From contig JBFWUS010000023.1 in NCBI GenBank assembly GCA_050247155.1, positions 1-64,000 on the forward strand: 64,000 bases of DNA. Direction: 5' to 3'. Below the pieces are notes generated by a model, which did no database searches, was not told the DNA's origin, and was given only the letters and a program-made list of their open reading frames with translations. The DNA comes from Mesorhizobium_G sp050247155. GTDB lineage: Bacteria > Pseudomonadota > Alphaproteobacteria > Rhizobiales > Rhizobiaceae. Positions 8,853 to 17,144 of this stretch are shown here, in pieces; the first letter of the stretch is position 1, and every line of letters begins with the position of its first letter. The position numbers were made by a program, and so were the translations under genes.

Positions 8853-9913
8853 CCAAGCACTATCAAATCGCCAGAAGCGCCCTTATTTCGGTCGAGGAGC
8901 TCGTCGCTGCGGGCTATGTCGCGCCCGGGGAAACTGGGGCGCTCGGCGAAGTCGAGCGGCACTTCAAAGTCCGCGTTTCGGCCGAGATGGTGAACGCCAT
9001 GCAAGGCGCAGACGGTGATGCTATCCGCCACCAATTCATTCCGGCTGCCGACGAGTTGCTGACCCGCGAAGAGGAATTGGCCGATCCGATCGGCGACAGG
9101 TCACACAGCCCGGTGAAAGGCGTAGTGCATCGCTACCCCGATCGCGCGCTGCTCACGCCGACCCATATCTGCGAGGTCTATTGCCGCTTCTGCTTCCGGC
9201 GAGAGACGGTCGGCGGCGAAGGGCGGCTTACCGACGAGGAGTTGGACGCCGCGATCGCCTATATCCGCGCCAATGCGGATATCTGGGAAGTGATACTGAC
9301 CGGCGGCGACCCACTTGTGTTGAGCCCGCGTCGTCTGGCCGCCATCCTGAAAGCCCTCGGCGAGATAGAGCATGTGCAGATTGTGCGCCTGCATACCCGG
9401 GTGCCGATCGTCGCGCCGGGCAAAATAAGCGCGGACCTGGTTGCGGCGCTGCGCGGCTTCCCGAGCACATATGTCGTTATCCATACCAACCACGCCGCGG
9501 AGATCACCGACAACGTGCGATCCGCGCTGGGCCGGCTTGCCGACGCCGGCCTTCCGCTCTTGTCGCAGACCGTGCTTTTGAAGAACATCAACGACAGCGC
9601 CGAGGCGTTGTCCCGACTATTTCGCCTGTTGGTGCGCAACCGGGTCAAACCCTACTACCTGCACCACACCGACCTTGCGCGCGGCACCAGCCACTTTCGT
9701 GTTCCGATCGCGCAAGGACAGAGGATCATGGCCGAGTTGCGCGGCCGCCTCTCCGGCCTGTGCTTGCCGACTTATGTCCTCGACATACCAGGCGGTCACG
9801 GCAAAGCGCCTATCGGTCCCGGCTATATCGACTCGGCAGGCGCTCCAGGTGAATATCGAGTCGAGGATTACAACGGCGGCCGGCACATCTACCGGGATAT
9901 TTTGACCGAATAG
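8849..9913 (+). CDS. Lysine-2,3-aminomutase-like radical SAM protein (KamA/EpmB family)
   Basis: Radical SAM, PLP-dependent aminomutase family; members convert lysine to beta-lysine either free (KamA) or for EF-P modification (EpmB). The 354-residue product has CX3CX2C in THICEVYCRFCFRRE near residue 108, the SAM-binding LTGGDPL, and a C-terminal DIPGGHGKAP segment whose Lys matches the PLP lysine of KamA's PGGGGK. The length is between EpmB and KamA, so the subfamily is unresolved. No efp or epmA gene is in the window. It starts at ATG 8849, overlapping the mobB stop; the upstream in-frame ATG at 8825 lies inside mobB. Confidence 0.85.
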   Translation: MTKHYQIARSALISVEELVAAGYVAPGETGALGEVERHFKVRVSAEMVNAMQGADGDAIRHQFIPAADELLTREEELADPIGDRSHSPVKGVVHRYPDRALLTPTHICEVYCRFCFRRETVGGEGRLTDEELDAAIAYIRANADIWEVILTGGDPLVLSPRRLAAILKALGEIEHVQIVRLHTRVPIVAPGKISADLVAALRGFPSTYVVIHTNHAAEITDNVRSALGRLADAGLPLLSQTVLLKNINDSAEALSRLFRLLVRNRVKPYYLHHTDLARGTSHFRVPIAQGQRIMAELRGRLSGLCLPTYVLDIPGGHGKAPIGPGYIDSAGAPGEYRVEDYNGGRHIYRDILTE

Positions 9914-10092
9914 TCCGTCCCCAGAAATGCTTCGCCGTCGGACCACCCAGCGGCAGTCCTCCACGCAAAGCCGCCGATTTGCAGTTGCATTTTGCCGGGA
10001 AACAATGGGAGTATCCGCGCCAGCGGGCAGACAGAAAGAGCTGCCTGGGCAAACCGCCAGGGGCGGATCGGGGCACCAAAGAGAGGAACATT

Positions 10093-10878
10093 ATGCGTAT
10101 TGCACTTCGTATCGCGCTTGCAGCGTCGGCCGCCTTGTTGGCCATTGGCGCTGCCCAGGCGCAGGAGCGAACCATCAAGATCGGCACCGAAGGCGCTTAT
10201 CCACCCTTCAACAACAAGACCGCCGACGGCAAGCTGGAAGGTTTTGACGTCGATATCGCGAACGCGCTTTGCGAGGAAATGAAGGTCAAGTGCGAGTTCA
10301 TCACGTCCGACTGGGATGGCATCATCCCCGCCCTGCAGGCTAGCAAGTTCGATGCCATCATCGCCTCCATGTCGATCACGGATGAGCGCAAACAGCAGGT
10401 TGATTTCTCCAAGAAATATTACAACACCCCGTCCGCGATCGTCGTAGCGAAGGATAGCGACCTCAAGGGTGTCACCAAGGAAGATCTCGCCGGCAAGACG
10501 ATCGGCGTCGCCACGTCGACAACCCACTATAATTACGCCGAAAAGACCTACACCGACTCGACGATCAAGGGTTATCCGTCGAGCCAGGAATATATGCTCG
10601 ACATGGCCAACGGCCGGCTCGATGCAGTCGAGGACGACATCGTCGTCCTGTCGCAGTGGCTGGCCACGCCGGACGGCGCCTGCTGCAAGATCCTTGGCCA
10701 GCCTGATCCTCAGCCGGTCGAGATATTCGGCCCGGGCGCCGGCATCGCCGTGCGCAAGGGCGACCCGCTGGCCGGCGAGTTCAGCGCCGCCATCGAGGCG
10801 ATCCGCGCGAACGGCAAGTACAAGGAAATAAACGACAAATACTTCAAGTTCGACGTTTACGGAGCGGAAGGCTCCTGA
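10093..10878 (+). CDS. Periplasmic binding protein of a polar amino acid ABC importer
   Basis: Captures a polar amino acid or opine in the periplasm and delivers it to the two permeases downstream. The 261-residue product has a signal peptide ending AQA before QERTIKIG, then the family-3 pattern (TEGAYPPFN, GFDVDIANALCEEM, WDGIIPAL, DAIIASMSIT) as in Lys/Arg/Orn, His and octopine binding proteins. A longer in-frame start at 9979 adds an unlikely cytosolic leader, so ATG 10093, preceded by AGAGGAACAT, is preferred. A strong hairpin follows the gene, which would allow higher expression than the permeases. Confidence 0.92.
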   Translation: MRIALRIALAASAALLAIGAAQAQERTIKIGTEGAYPPFNNKTADGKLEGFDVDIANALCEEMKVKCEFITSDWDGIIPALQASKFDAIIASMSITDERKQQVDFSKKYYNTPSAIVVAKDSDLKGVTKEDLAGKTIGVATSTTHYNYAEKTYTDSTIKGYPSSQEYMLDMANGRLDAVEDDIVVLSQWLATPDGACCKILGQPDPQPVEIFGPGAGIAVRKGDPLAGEFSAAIEAIRANGKYKEINDKYFKFDVYGAEGS

Positions 10879-10894
10879 TCGATACAGCTAGAAA

Positions 10895-10923
10895 GAGCGG
10901 CGACCTGATGGTCGCCGCTTTCG
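10895..10923 (+). terminator. Stem-loop between binding protein and permease genes
   Basis: A perfect 10-bp stem (AGCGGCGACC / GGTCGCCGCT, 10895-10904 with 10909-10918) with a TGAT loop is followed by TTCGC. It is a weak or partial terminator or an mRNA-stabilising structure. Such hairpins often lie after binding-protein genes to set their excess over the membrane components. Confidence 0.65.
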
Positions 10924-10950
10924 CATTCGCGTCGCTCTATCGGATCGCCA

Positions 10951-11664
10951 ATGGAAAAATACCTCACCCTGATCAGCTTTGGCCCGGAAGGCTGGGGCGA
11001 CGACATTGCCTGGGGCGTCGTCCAAACGGTGGTATTGGCGCTGGTTACCTTGCCCTTTGGTCTCCTGCTCGGATTCTTCATTGCATTGGCCAAACAGTCC
11101 GCGGAGCCGACTTTGCGGGCGGCCGGCAACGTCTACACAACCATCTTCCGGGGTCTGCCTGAGCTCCTCACCCTCTTCCTGATCTTTTTCGGCGGGCAGA
11201 TCGCTCTGCAACAAATCGTCGGCTTCATCAGCCCCGGTACGCAGATCGAGGTGAACAGCTTTGTGGCCGGCGTCATCGCCTGCGGCGTGGTCTTCTCGTC
11301 TTATGCCAGCGAGGTTTTCCTGTCCGCCTTCCGCGCCATTCCACGCGGGCAGTATGAGGGCGGCTATGCTGTCGGGCTCTCCTACGGCAAGACGATGCGG
11401 CTGGTCGTGCTTCCGCAACTGATCCGCATCGCCCTGCCCGGCCTCTCCAATCTCTGGCTGATCCTGATCAAGGACACGTCCCTCGTATCGGCCATCGGCC
11501 TGACCGAACTGACGCGCAGCGCCTATGAAGCCTCGCGCGTTGCCAAGGAGCCGTTCCTGTTCTTCGGCGTAGCCTGTCTGATCTATCTCGGTCTCGCCAT
11601 CGTCTCGTCCATCGGCATCGGTGGCATCGAGAAAGTCGTCGGACGTCGGGAGCCTGCCCGATGA
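10951..11664 (+). CDS. Polar amino acid ABC transporter permease (HisQ/OccQ type)
   Basis: Inner-membrane permease of the HisM/HisQ family. The 237-residue protein has about five helices and the EAA loop for ATPase contact near residues 125-150 (FSSYASEVFLSAFRAIPRGQ, then EGGYAVGLS). IFRGLPELLTLFLIFFGG is the usual permease family segment. It resembles octopine/nopaline OccQ/NocQ and histidine HisQ permeases. The ATG at 10951 lies 72 bp after the binding-protein gene, beyond the hairpin. Its stop overlaps the start of the second permease (ATGA). Confidence 0.92.
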   Translation: MEKYLTLISFGPEGWGDDIAWGVVQTVVLALVTLPFGLLLGFFIALAKQSAEPTLRAAGNVYTTIFRGLPELLTLFLIFFGGQIALQQIVGFISPGTQIEVNSFVAGVIACGVVFSSYASEVFLSAFRAIPRGQYEGGYAVGLSYGKTMRLVVLPQLIRIALPGLSNLWLILIKDTSLVSAIGLTELTRSAYEASRVAKEPFLFFGVACLIYLGLAIVSSIGIGGIEKVVGRREPAR

Positions 11665-12491
11665 GCCTCGCCCAACAGACCATCACCGCCATCGAGCGCC
11701 CGCCGGCGCCCGCGAGACCCTGGAGCGGTCCACGCATCGCCGGCCATGTGCTGCTTGCCTTCTGGGCCGTGCTCGCCATTGGCCTGATCATGTATCTGGT
11801 GCGGGTCTGGAACCCCGAATTCTTCTGGCGCTGGGCCCCGGTCTACATGAAAGGCCTTGGCGTCACCCTGACCCTCGTTTCCGTCTCGATGGTGCTGGGC
11901 GCTTTGTTCTCGCTGCCGGTCGCCTATGCCCGCATGTCCAAAAACCGGTTTCTGTCTGCCTGGGCATATGCTTACGTCTATTTCTTTCGCGGCACGCCGC
12001 TGCTCGCGCAGACCTTCCTGATCTACTATGGCGCGGGCTCGTTCCGGCCCTTCTTCGAAACGATCGGCCTGTGGTGGTTTTTCCGGGACGGATGGTATTG
12101 CGCCATCTTTGCCTTCTCTCTCAACACGGCCGCCTACCAGGCCGAAATCCTGCGTGGCGCAATCGAAAGCGTGGCGCGCGGGCAGTGGGAGGGCGCTGCG
12201 GCGCTGGGCCTCACCAAATGGCAAACGATGCGTAAAATCATCTTTCCGCAGGCTATGATCGTGGCGCTGCGCCCGTACGGCAATGAGCTGATCCTGATGA
12301 TCAAGGGCTCGGCGATCGTGGCGCTGATCACCGTGTTCGACCTGATGGGCGAGACCCGCCGCGCCTATTCGCGCAGCTTCGATTTCCAGTCCTATATCTG
12401 GGCGGCGCTGATCTACCTGTCGATCGTGGAGGTGCTGCGCCACGCTATCGACTGGATCGAGCGCATAATCACCAAGCACCTGATCAGGTAG
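11661..12491 (+). CDS. Polar amino acid ABC transporter permease (HisM/OccM type)
   Basis: Second inner-membrane permease of the same importer. The 276-residue product has an N-terminal extension, then YFFRGTPLLAQTFLIYYG and the EAA loop (NTAAYQAEILRGAIESVARG, EGAAALGL) of the HisM/OccM family. It begins by ATGA overlap with the preceding permease. Its 3' end overlaps the convergent phosphatase gene by 8 bp, so the transporter operon ends here with no ATP-binding subunit; an ATPase encoded elsewhere must energise it. Confidence 0.92.
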   Translation: MSLAQQTITAIERPPAPARPWSGPRIAGHVLLAFWAVLAIGLIMYLVRVWNPEFFWRWAPVYMKGLGVTLTLVSVSMVLGALFSLPVAYARMSKNRFLSAWAYAYVYFFRGTPLLAQTFLIYYGAGSFRPFFETIGLWWFFRDGWYCAIFAFSLNTAAYQAEILRGAIESVARGQWEGAAALGLTKWQTMRKIIFPQAMIVALRPYGNELILMIKGSAIVALITVFDLMGETRRAYSRSFDFQSYIWAALIYLSIVEVLRHAIDWIERIITKHLIR

Positions 12492-13068
12492 ACGGCCAAT
12501 CAGGCAGAGCCTGCCCCCGACGCAGATTGAGCCTCATGTAGGCGTCCAGCCGTCGGGGATAGCGTTCGCGATAGCGCAGCAATTCCGCGATCAGCAGGCC
12601 TTTCCGGTCGAGCAGATCGTCTGCCAGGGCGACGAGATTGTAATTCGGCCAGGGCTTGTTGGTGATCCGCATCAGGTCGTCGAACGCACGGCCCTCGTTG
12701 CCATGTCCACGAAGGACTGCAAGAGATATCAAAGCGGTGGCGGTGCTGCGGCTCGCGCCCATATGGCAATGGACCAGCAATCTCGCGTCCTCGCCGCGCT
12801 GGCGCGCAGCCGCCCATCCCGAGACGAATTCGACGATCTCACCGAACATCTGGCTGGACAGAAGGGCGGCGCCTGGCGTGTCGAGGTCAGGAAACTTTCT
12901 CTGCATGGTGGTGACGGCGCCGAAGCTTGGAATTTTGGCCTGATCGAGCGCCGGGTCGAGGAGTGAAACGATATGGGTTGGGCGAAACGTCTCCAGGTCG
13001 GCGCTGACACGGCCACGATAGAGGGCTGATACGCGCAGGAAACTGCCTACGGATTCGTCGATGGTCAT
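12484..13068 (-). CDS. Tyrosine phosphatase-like protein
   Basis: Predicted protein-tyrosine/dual-specificity phosphatase. The 194-residue product carries the P-loop HCHMGASRS (matching HCX5RS) near residue 100, with a possible general-acid Asp upstream (LDTPGAA). Fold and length fit the cyclophane-like rhizobial 'tyrosine phosphatase family protein', but the substrate is unknown. An in-frame ATG at 13116 would add 16 residues; ATG 13068 (MTIDESVG) is preferred since family members begin near there, although its GGGGAG is about 13 nt upstream. It converges with and overlaps the ABC permease gene. Confidence 0.75.
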   Translation of the reverse strand: MTIDESVGSFLRVSALYRGRVSADLETFRPTHIVSLLDPALDQAKIPSFGAVTTMQRKFPDLDTPGAALLSSQMFGEIVEFVSGWAAARQRGEDARLLVHCHMGASRSTATALISLAVLRGHGNEGRAFDDLMRITNKPWPNYNLVALADDLLDRKGLLIAELLRYRERYPRRLDAYMRLNLRRGQALPDWPST

Positions 13069-13161
13069 TTTCAGACTTGGGCTCCCCGCTCCGCCGCGGC
13101 TTTCAGATATCGCCAATGTCGTTTACACGGACTTACCAAATTGACCCAAGGAACGGAACGC

Positions 13162-14031
13162 ATGGCTTCAGTCGCATTTCTCGGTCTTGGCGTCATGGGC
13201 TATCCCATGGCCGCGCATCTGAAGAACAAGGGCGGGCATGACGTCACCGTTTACAACCGCACCACGGCCAAGGCCGAAACCTGGGTCAAGCAACATGGCG
13301 GCGCATTCGCCAAAACACCGGCCGAGGCCGCTAAAGACAAGGATTTTGTCTTCGCCTGCGTCGGCAACGACGACGATCTGCGCTCGGTCACCACCGGCAA
13401 GGACGGCGCCTTCTCGACCATGAAGAAGGGCGCCGTCTTCATCGACAACACGACTGCCTCGGCAGAGGTCGCGCGCGAACTTGCTGCCGCGGCCAAGGCG
13501 GCCGGCTTCGGGTTTCTCGATGCGCCCGTGTCGGGCGGACAGGCCGGCGCGGAAAATGGCGTGCTGACCGTGATGGTCGGCGGCGAGCAGGCCGATTTCG
13601 ACAAGGCCAAGCCCGTCATCGAGGCCTATGCGCGAATGGTCGGGTTAATGGGCCCTTCCGGGGCAGGCCAACTCACCAAGATGATCAACCAGATCTGCAT
13701 AGCCGGCCTAATCCAAGGCCTTTCCGAAGGCATTCATTTCGGCAAGAAGGCAGGTCTCGACATTGAAAAGGTCATCGACGTGATCTCCAAGGGCGCGGCC
13801 GGCTCCTGGCAGATGGAGAATCGCCACAAGACGATGAATGCCGGCAAGTACGATTACGGTTTCGCCGTCGATTGGATGCGCAAGGATCTCGGCATCTGTC
13901 TCGACGAAGCCGACCGCAATGGCGCGAAACTGCCGGTGACAGCGCTGGTCGATCAGTTCTACAAAGATGTGCAGGAGATGGGCGGCAAGCGTTGGGACAC
14001 ATCCTCGTTGCTGGCCAGACTGGAACGATGA
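13162..14031 (+). CDS. NAD(P)-dependent beta-hydroxyacid dehydrogenase (3-hydroxyisobutyrate dehydrogenase family)
   Basis: Oxidoreductase of the 3-hydroxyisobutyrate / 2-hydroxy-3-oxopropionate dehydrogenase family. The 289-residue product has the N-terminal Rossmann motif FLGLGVMGYPMA, substrate-binding DAPVSGGQAGAENG near residue 117 and the catalytic Lys in GAGQLTKMINQ. ATG 13162 with AAGGAACGGAACGC upstream is better than the in-frame TTG at 13141. It overlaps the next gene by ATGA. The substrate (3-hydroxyisobutyrate, tartronate semialdehyde or other) is not determined by sequence. Confidence 0.88.
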   Translation: MASVAFLGLGVMGYPMAAHLKNKGGHDVTVYNRTTAKAETWVKQHGGAFAKTPAEAAKDKDFVFACVGNDDDLRSVTTGKDGAFSTMKKGAVFIDNTTASAEVARELAAAAKAAGFGFLDAPVSGGQAGAENGVLTVMVGGEQADFDKAKPVIEAYARMVGLMGPSGAGQLTKMINQICIAGLIQGLSEGIHFGKKAGLDIEKVIDVISKGAAGSWQMENRHKTMNAGKYDYGFAVDWMRKDLGICLDEADRNGAKLPVTALVDQFYKDVQEMGGKRWDTSSLLARLER

Positions 14032-14549
14032 AAGCCGGCGCTGCAATCCTCATCCTGCTGTCGGCGATTGTCTGGTCTTCCCCAGCACTCGCCGAGCCTC
14101 AGCCTGTTCAGTGGCAGGATCTGCGCCCGTCAGCCGCAACTGAAATGTCATCGACCAAATCCCCGTTCGTCGATCGGGAAATCGAGATAAAGGGCTACCT
14201 CCTGCCGGTCGATCGCGAGGGCGACGATGTTTACGAGTTCCTGCTCGTCCCAGTCGCCGGCGCTTGCAGCCACATGCCGTCCCCGCCTCCGAACCAGATC
14301 ATTCATGTTTCGTTGCGCACGCCCTATGCCGCGCGCGAAATCTACGAGCCAGTGGCCGTTCGCGGCATTTTGAAGAGCGAGGATTCAAAGACCCAGCTTT
14401 TCATCCTGGACGGCGCAAAGGTCGTCGAAACCGCCTATTCCCTGGGACGGGCTAGCGTCTCGGCAGCGACCGACATGCCGCCGCCAATTGGTCTCGGCAA
14501 CCCGCTGCTGTCGCATCGCAGCAAGCTTTCAGTCGAGCCCGCACGATGA
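14028..14549 (+). CDS. Exported DUF3299-like protein
   Basis: A 173-residue predicted periplasmic protein with a signal peptide (cleavage after ALA before EPQPVQW). The core resembles DUF3299: EIEIKGYLLPVDREGDDVYEFLLVP, then GACSHMPSPPPNQIIHV with a single Cys in a proline-rich loop. The role of the family is unknown. Start and stop both overlap neighbours by ATGA, so it is translated with the dehydrogenase and the AlkD-like gene. A longer in-frame start inside the dehydrogenase gene is rejected because it would bury the signal peptide. Confidence 0.75.
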   Translation: MKAGAAILILLSAIVWSSPALAEPQPVQWQDLRPSAATEMSSTKSPFVDREIEIKGYLLPVDREGDDVYEFLLVPVAGACSHMPSPPPNQIIHVSLRTPYAAREIYEPVAVRGILKSEDSKTQLFILDGAKVVETAYSLGRASVSAATDMPPPIGLGNPLLSHRSKLSVEPAR

Positions 14550-15256
14550 CGCTTACGCCCAATTCCACAGCTTCCGAGGTGATCGTCCATCTGAAATCGT
14601 TCAGTTCGGAAAAAAACCGCGAGGGCATGAAACGCTATGGCATCAAGATCGACCGCGCGCTGGGCATCTCGCATGGCGTGCAGCGCGACATTGCCAAGAA
14701 GATAAAGCGCAACCACGAACGCGCCTTCGAACTGTGGAAAAGCGGCATCATGGAGGCGCAATTCATCGCCTCGCAGACCGCTGATCCCAAACGCTTCACG
14801 GCAGACGATGCCCGCCGCTGGGCGGTCGAGTTCGACAGTTGGGACATAGTCGACGGCGTGTCTGACCTCTTCGTCGACACCGATCATTGGCGTCAACTCA
14901 TCGAGGAATTCGCCGAGGATGAGCGCGAATTCGTGCGCCGCACGGCTTTTGCCATGCTCTGCTGGGCGACGGTACACCGCAAGAAGGAACCGGACGCGAC
15001 CTTCGCCGGCTACCTGCCGCTGGTCGAAAAACACGCCGCGGACCCGCGCAACTTCGTCAAGAAGGCGGTCAATTGGGCGCTGCGCACCATCGGCAAGCGG
15101 TCGCTGACTCTACACGCGCCTGCCCTTGCGCTCGCCGAAAAACTCGCCGCGTCGGATGACAAGACCGCCCGCTGGATCGGCAAAGATGCGGTGCGCGAAC
15201 TCACGAACCCGAAACAGCTCGAGCGACTTCAGGCAAAGGCAGCCAAGACACGCTGA
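14546..15256 (+). CDS. DNA alkylation repair protein (AlkD-like HEAT-repeat glycosylase)
   Basis: AlkD-family enzymes excise N3- and N7-alkylated purines without base flipping, using HEAT-like helical repeats. The 236-residue product has the family segments DSWDIVDGVSDLFVDT near residue 95 and FVKKAVNWALRTIGKRS near residue 170, with Asp and Trp residues in the positions used for catalysis by AlkD. It ends 3 bp before the convergent Lrp gene. It overlaps the DUF3299-like gene by 4 bp. Confidence 0.88.
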   Translation: MTLTPNSTASEVIVHLKSFSSEKNREGMKRYGIKIDRALGISHGVQRDIAKKIKRNHERAFELWKSGIMEAQFIASQTADPKRFTADDARRWAVEFDSWDIVDGVSDLFVDTDHWRQLIEEFAEDEREFVRRTAFAMLCWATVHRKKEPDATFAGYLPLVEKHAADPRNFVKKAVNWALRTIGKRSLTLHAPALALAEKLAASDDKTARWIGKDAVRELTNPKQLERLQAKAAKTR

Positions 15257-15259
15257 CGG

Positions 15260-15748
15260 CTAAGCCGCGCTCGCGCTCTCCTTATCCAGCATCATGTAAT
15301 CGAGCGGCAGCTCGGTCGTGTATTTGATCTGCTCCATTGCGAACGACGACGACACGTCGCGGATTTCGATCTTGGCGATCATCCGCTTGTAGAAGGCGTC
15401 ATAGGCCGCGATATCAGGCACGACGACGCGCAGCAGATAGTCCACATCGCCGCTCATGCGATAAAATTCAATGACTTCCGGGAATTCCTGAATAACTTCC
15501 GAGAAGCGCCGCAGCCATTCATGGCTGTGCGAATTCGTGCGGATGGCGACGAACACGGTCACCCGCGCATTGATCTTGTCCGGATCGAGAATGGCGACCC
15601 TACGCTTGATGACGCCCTCTTCCTCCAGCTTCTGGATGCGCCGCCAGCAGGGCGTCGTCGACAGGCCCACCTTTTTCGCCACATCGGCGACGGCGAGCGT
15701 GGCGTCCTCCTGCAAGAGGCGCAGAATTTTGCGGTCGAGGCGGTCCAT
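15260..15748 (-). CDS. Lrp/AsnC family transcriptional regulator
   Basis: Leucine-responsive-type regulator. The 162-residue protein has an N-terminal helix-turn-helix (LDRKILRLLQEDATLAVADVAK, then GLSTTPCWRRIQKLEEEGVI) and a C-terminal RAM ligand-binding domain (MSGDVDYLLRVVVPD). Members bind DNA as octamers and sense amino acids. ATG 15748 has GGAGCCTCCC just upstream. The gene stands alone between alkD and the UDG-like gene; no target is evident. Confidence 0.93.
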   Translation of the reverse strand: MDRLDRKILRLLQEDATLAVADVAKKVGLSTTPCWRRIQKLEEEGVIKRRVAILDPDKINARVTVFVAIRTNSHSHEWLRRFSEVIQEFPEVIEFYRMSGDVDYLLRVVVPDIAAYDAFYKRMIAKIEIRDVSSSFAMEQIKYTTELPLDYMMLDKESASAA

Positions 15749-15860
15749 GGGAGGCTCCGTAGAATGGAATCATCGCTCTCATAGCAAAATCGCTACCCAA
15801 TTGGAAAGAAATTCTAACGCATTACCGCCGTGGCATAGCGACCATGCCGTTCTGGCGATT

Positions 15861-16490
15861 TCAGCCGCGCCGCAGCAACCGGTCGACTTCGGCGCGCAGG
15901 AAAGGCAGCAGGTTCTGCTCGAACCAGAGATTTTTCTTCAGCCAACCCGTATTGCGCCACGATGGGTGCGGCATGGCCAGAATATGGGGGTCGTGCGTCT
16001 TGTCATAGACCCGTCTCCAGTCGGCGACCGTCTCTGTCAGCGACGCTGACCGCAGGTCGCCGAGATGCCATGCCTGAGCATAGAGACCGATGGCCACCAC
16101 AAGCTCGACCTGTGGCATGGCGGTCAGGAATTTGGTCCGCCAGGCCGGCGCGCATTCGCGCCTCGGCGCCAGGTCGCCGCCCTTGGCGTCCTGGCCGGGA
16201 AAGCAGAAGCCCATAGGCAGGACGGCCAGCATGTCGCGGTCATAAAATTCGGCGCGCGACATCCCCAACCATTCGCGCAGCCTGTCTCCGGAACGGTCGT
16301 CGAACGGTATGCCGGAGGCGTGCACTTTGGTTCCAGGCGCCTGCCCCGCGATTAGGATCTTTGCCGTGGCGGAGACCCGCGTCACCGGTCGTGGCTCGTG
16401 CGGCAGCGGCTTGCCCTGCGGGTTTTCCACACAGATCCGGCAGGCGCGAACCTCGTCCTCAAGCCGGACCAGTTCCGCTGCCCGGTTCAT
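15861..16490 (-). CDS. Uracil-DNA glycosylase family protein
   Basis: Predicted member of the uracil-DNA glycosylase superfamily, removing uracil or related damage from DNA, or a non-catalytic relative. The 209-residue product has the N-terminal CRICVENPQGKPLPHEPRP segment, ILIAGQAPGTKVHASGIPFDD (motif 1 type GxAPG) and the HPSWRNTGW segment near the C-terminus (motif 2 type HPS). The start at 16490 overlaps the GST stop (ATGA); longer in-frame readings would lie in the GST gene. Confidence 0.85.
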   Translation of the reverse strand: MNRAAELVRLEDEVRACRICVENPQGKPLPHEPRPVTRVSATAKILIAGQAPGTKVHASGIPFDDRSGDRLREWLGMSRAEFYDRDMLAVLPMGFCFPGQDAKGGDLAPRRECAPAWRTKFLTAMPQVELVVAIGLYAQAWHLGDLRSASLTETVADWRRVYDKTHDPHILAMPHPSWRNTGWLKKNLWFEQNLLPFLRAEVDRLLRRG

Positions 16491-17098
16491 GCCTCGGCGC
16501 TGGGCCGCGCTTTTACCGCCGTATACCAGCGGCGCACATTGGCCAGTTCGTCCGGCAGGGAGATACGGGCCGGCTTCATGAAATCGATAGCGATCAGCCC
16601 TGTTATGTCGGCGATCGAATAGGCATTCCCGGCCACGAATTCGCGTGACGCCAGTTCGCCATCGAGCAGTTCGAGGAACGTCAGCGCTTTCGGCTTGTTG
16701 GCCTCGCCCCATTCGACGATCTGCGGCACTTCCCATTCCTTCATCGCCGGGTGGATGTGCCGAAACGCCTGCGCCACCGGGAACATGAGGTTAAGCTCCA
16801 TACGGCGTTGCCACATCTCGACCAGTGCCTTGCCAAGCGCGCCCTCACCCATAAGCGCGGGTTTCGGATGCAGTTCTTCGAAGTAGCGGCAGATGGCGAC
16901 CGACTCCGTCAGGATCGTCCCGTCCTCGAGTTCAAGCACGGGCAAACGCTGTAGTGGATTGCGGCTGGTGACGGCATCGCCCCGATGCTCCAGCGCACCC
17001 ATATCGACGGGCACCAATGGCACCTCGATGCCTTTTTCCGCCAGAAAAATGCGTACCCGCCGCGGATTCGGCGCCTTGCCGCCATCGTAGAGTTTCAT
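16487..17098 (-). CDS. Glutathione S-transferase family protein
   Basis: 203-residue protein with a thioredoxin-like N-domain (MKLYDGGKAPNPRRVRIFLAEKG, NPLQRLPVLELEDG with cis-Pro, and TESVAICRYFEE) followed by an all-helical C-domain (AYSIADITGLIAIDF). The family conjugates or transfers glutathione to electrophiles. ATG 17098 with TAGGAG 7 nt upstream is preferred over TTG 17104. It is translationally coupled to the UDG-like gene. The substrate is unknown. Confidence 0.92.
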   Translation of the reverse strand: MKLYDGGKAPNPRRVRIFLAEKGIEVPLVPVDMGALEHRGDAVTSRNPLQRLPVLELEDGTILTESVAICRYFEELHPKPALMGEGALGKALVEMWQRRMELNLMFPVAQAFRHIHPAMKEWEVPQIVEWGEANKPKALTFLELLDGELASREFVAGNAYSIADITGLIAIDFMKPARISLPDELANVRRWYTAVKARPSAEA

Positions 17099-17144
17099 GG
17101 GCAACTCCTATTGCCATGCAGAGCGACACAGTCAGGTTAGCGGG

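Noticed and set aside
9914..10092. Possible extension of the binding protein to 9979
   Set aside because: The added N-terminus would hide a clear signal peptide that starts at 10093.
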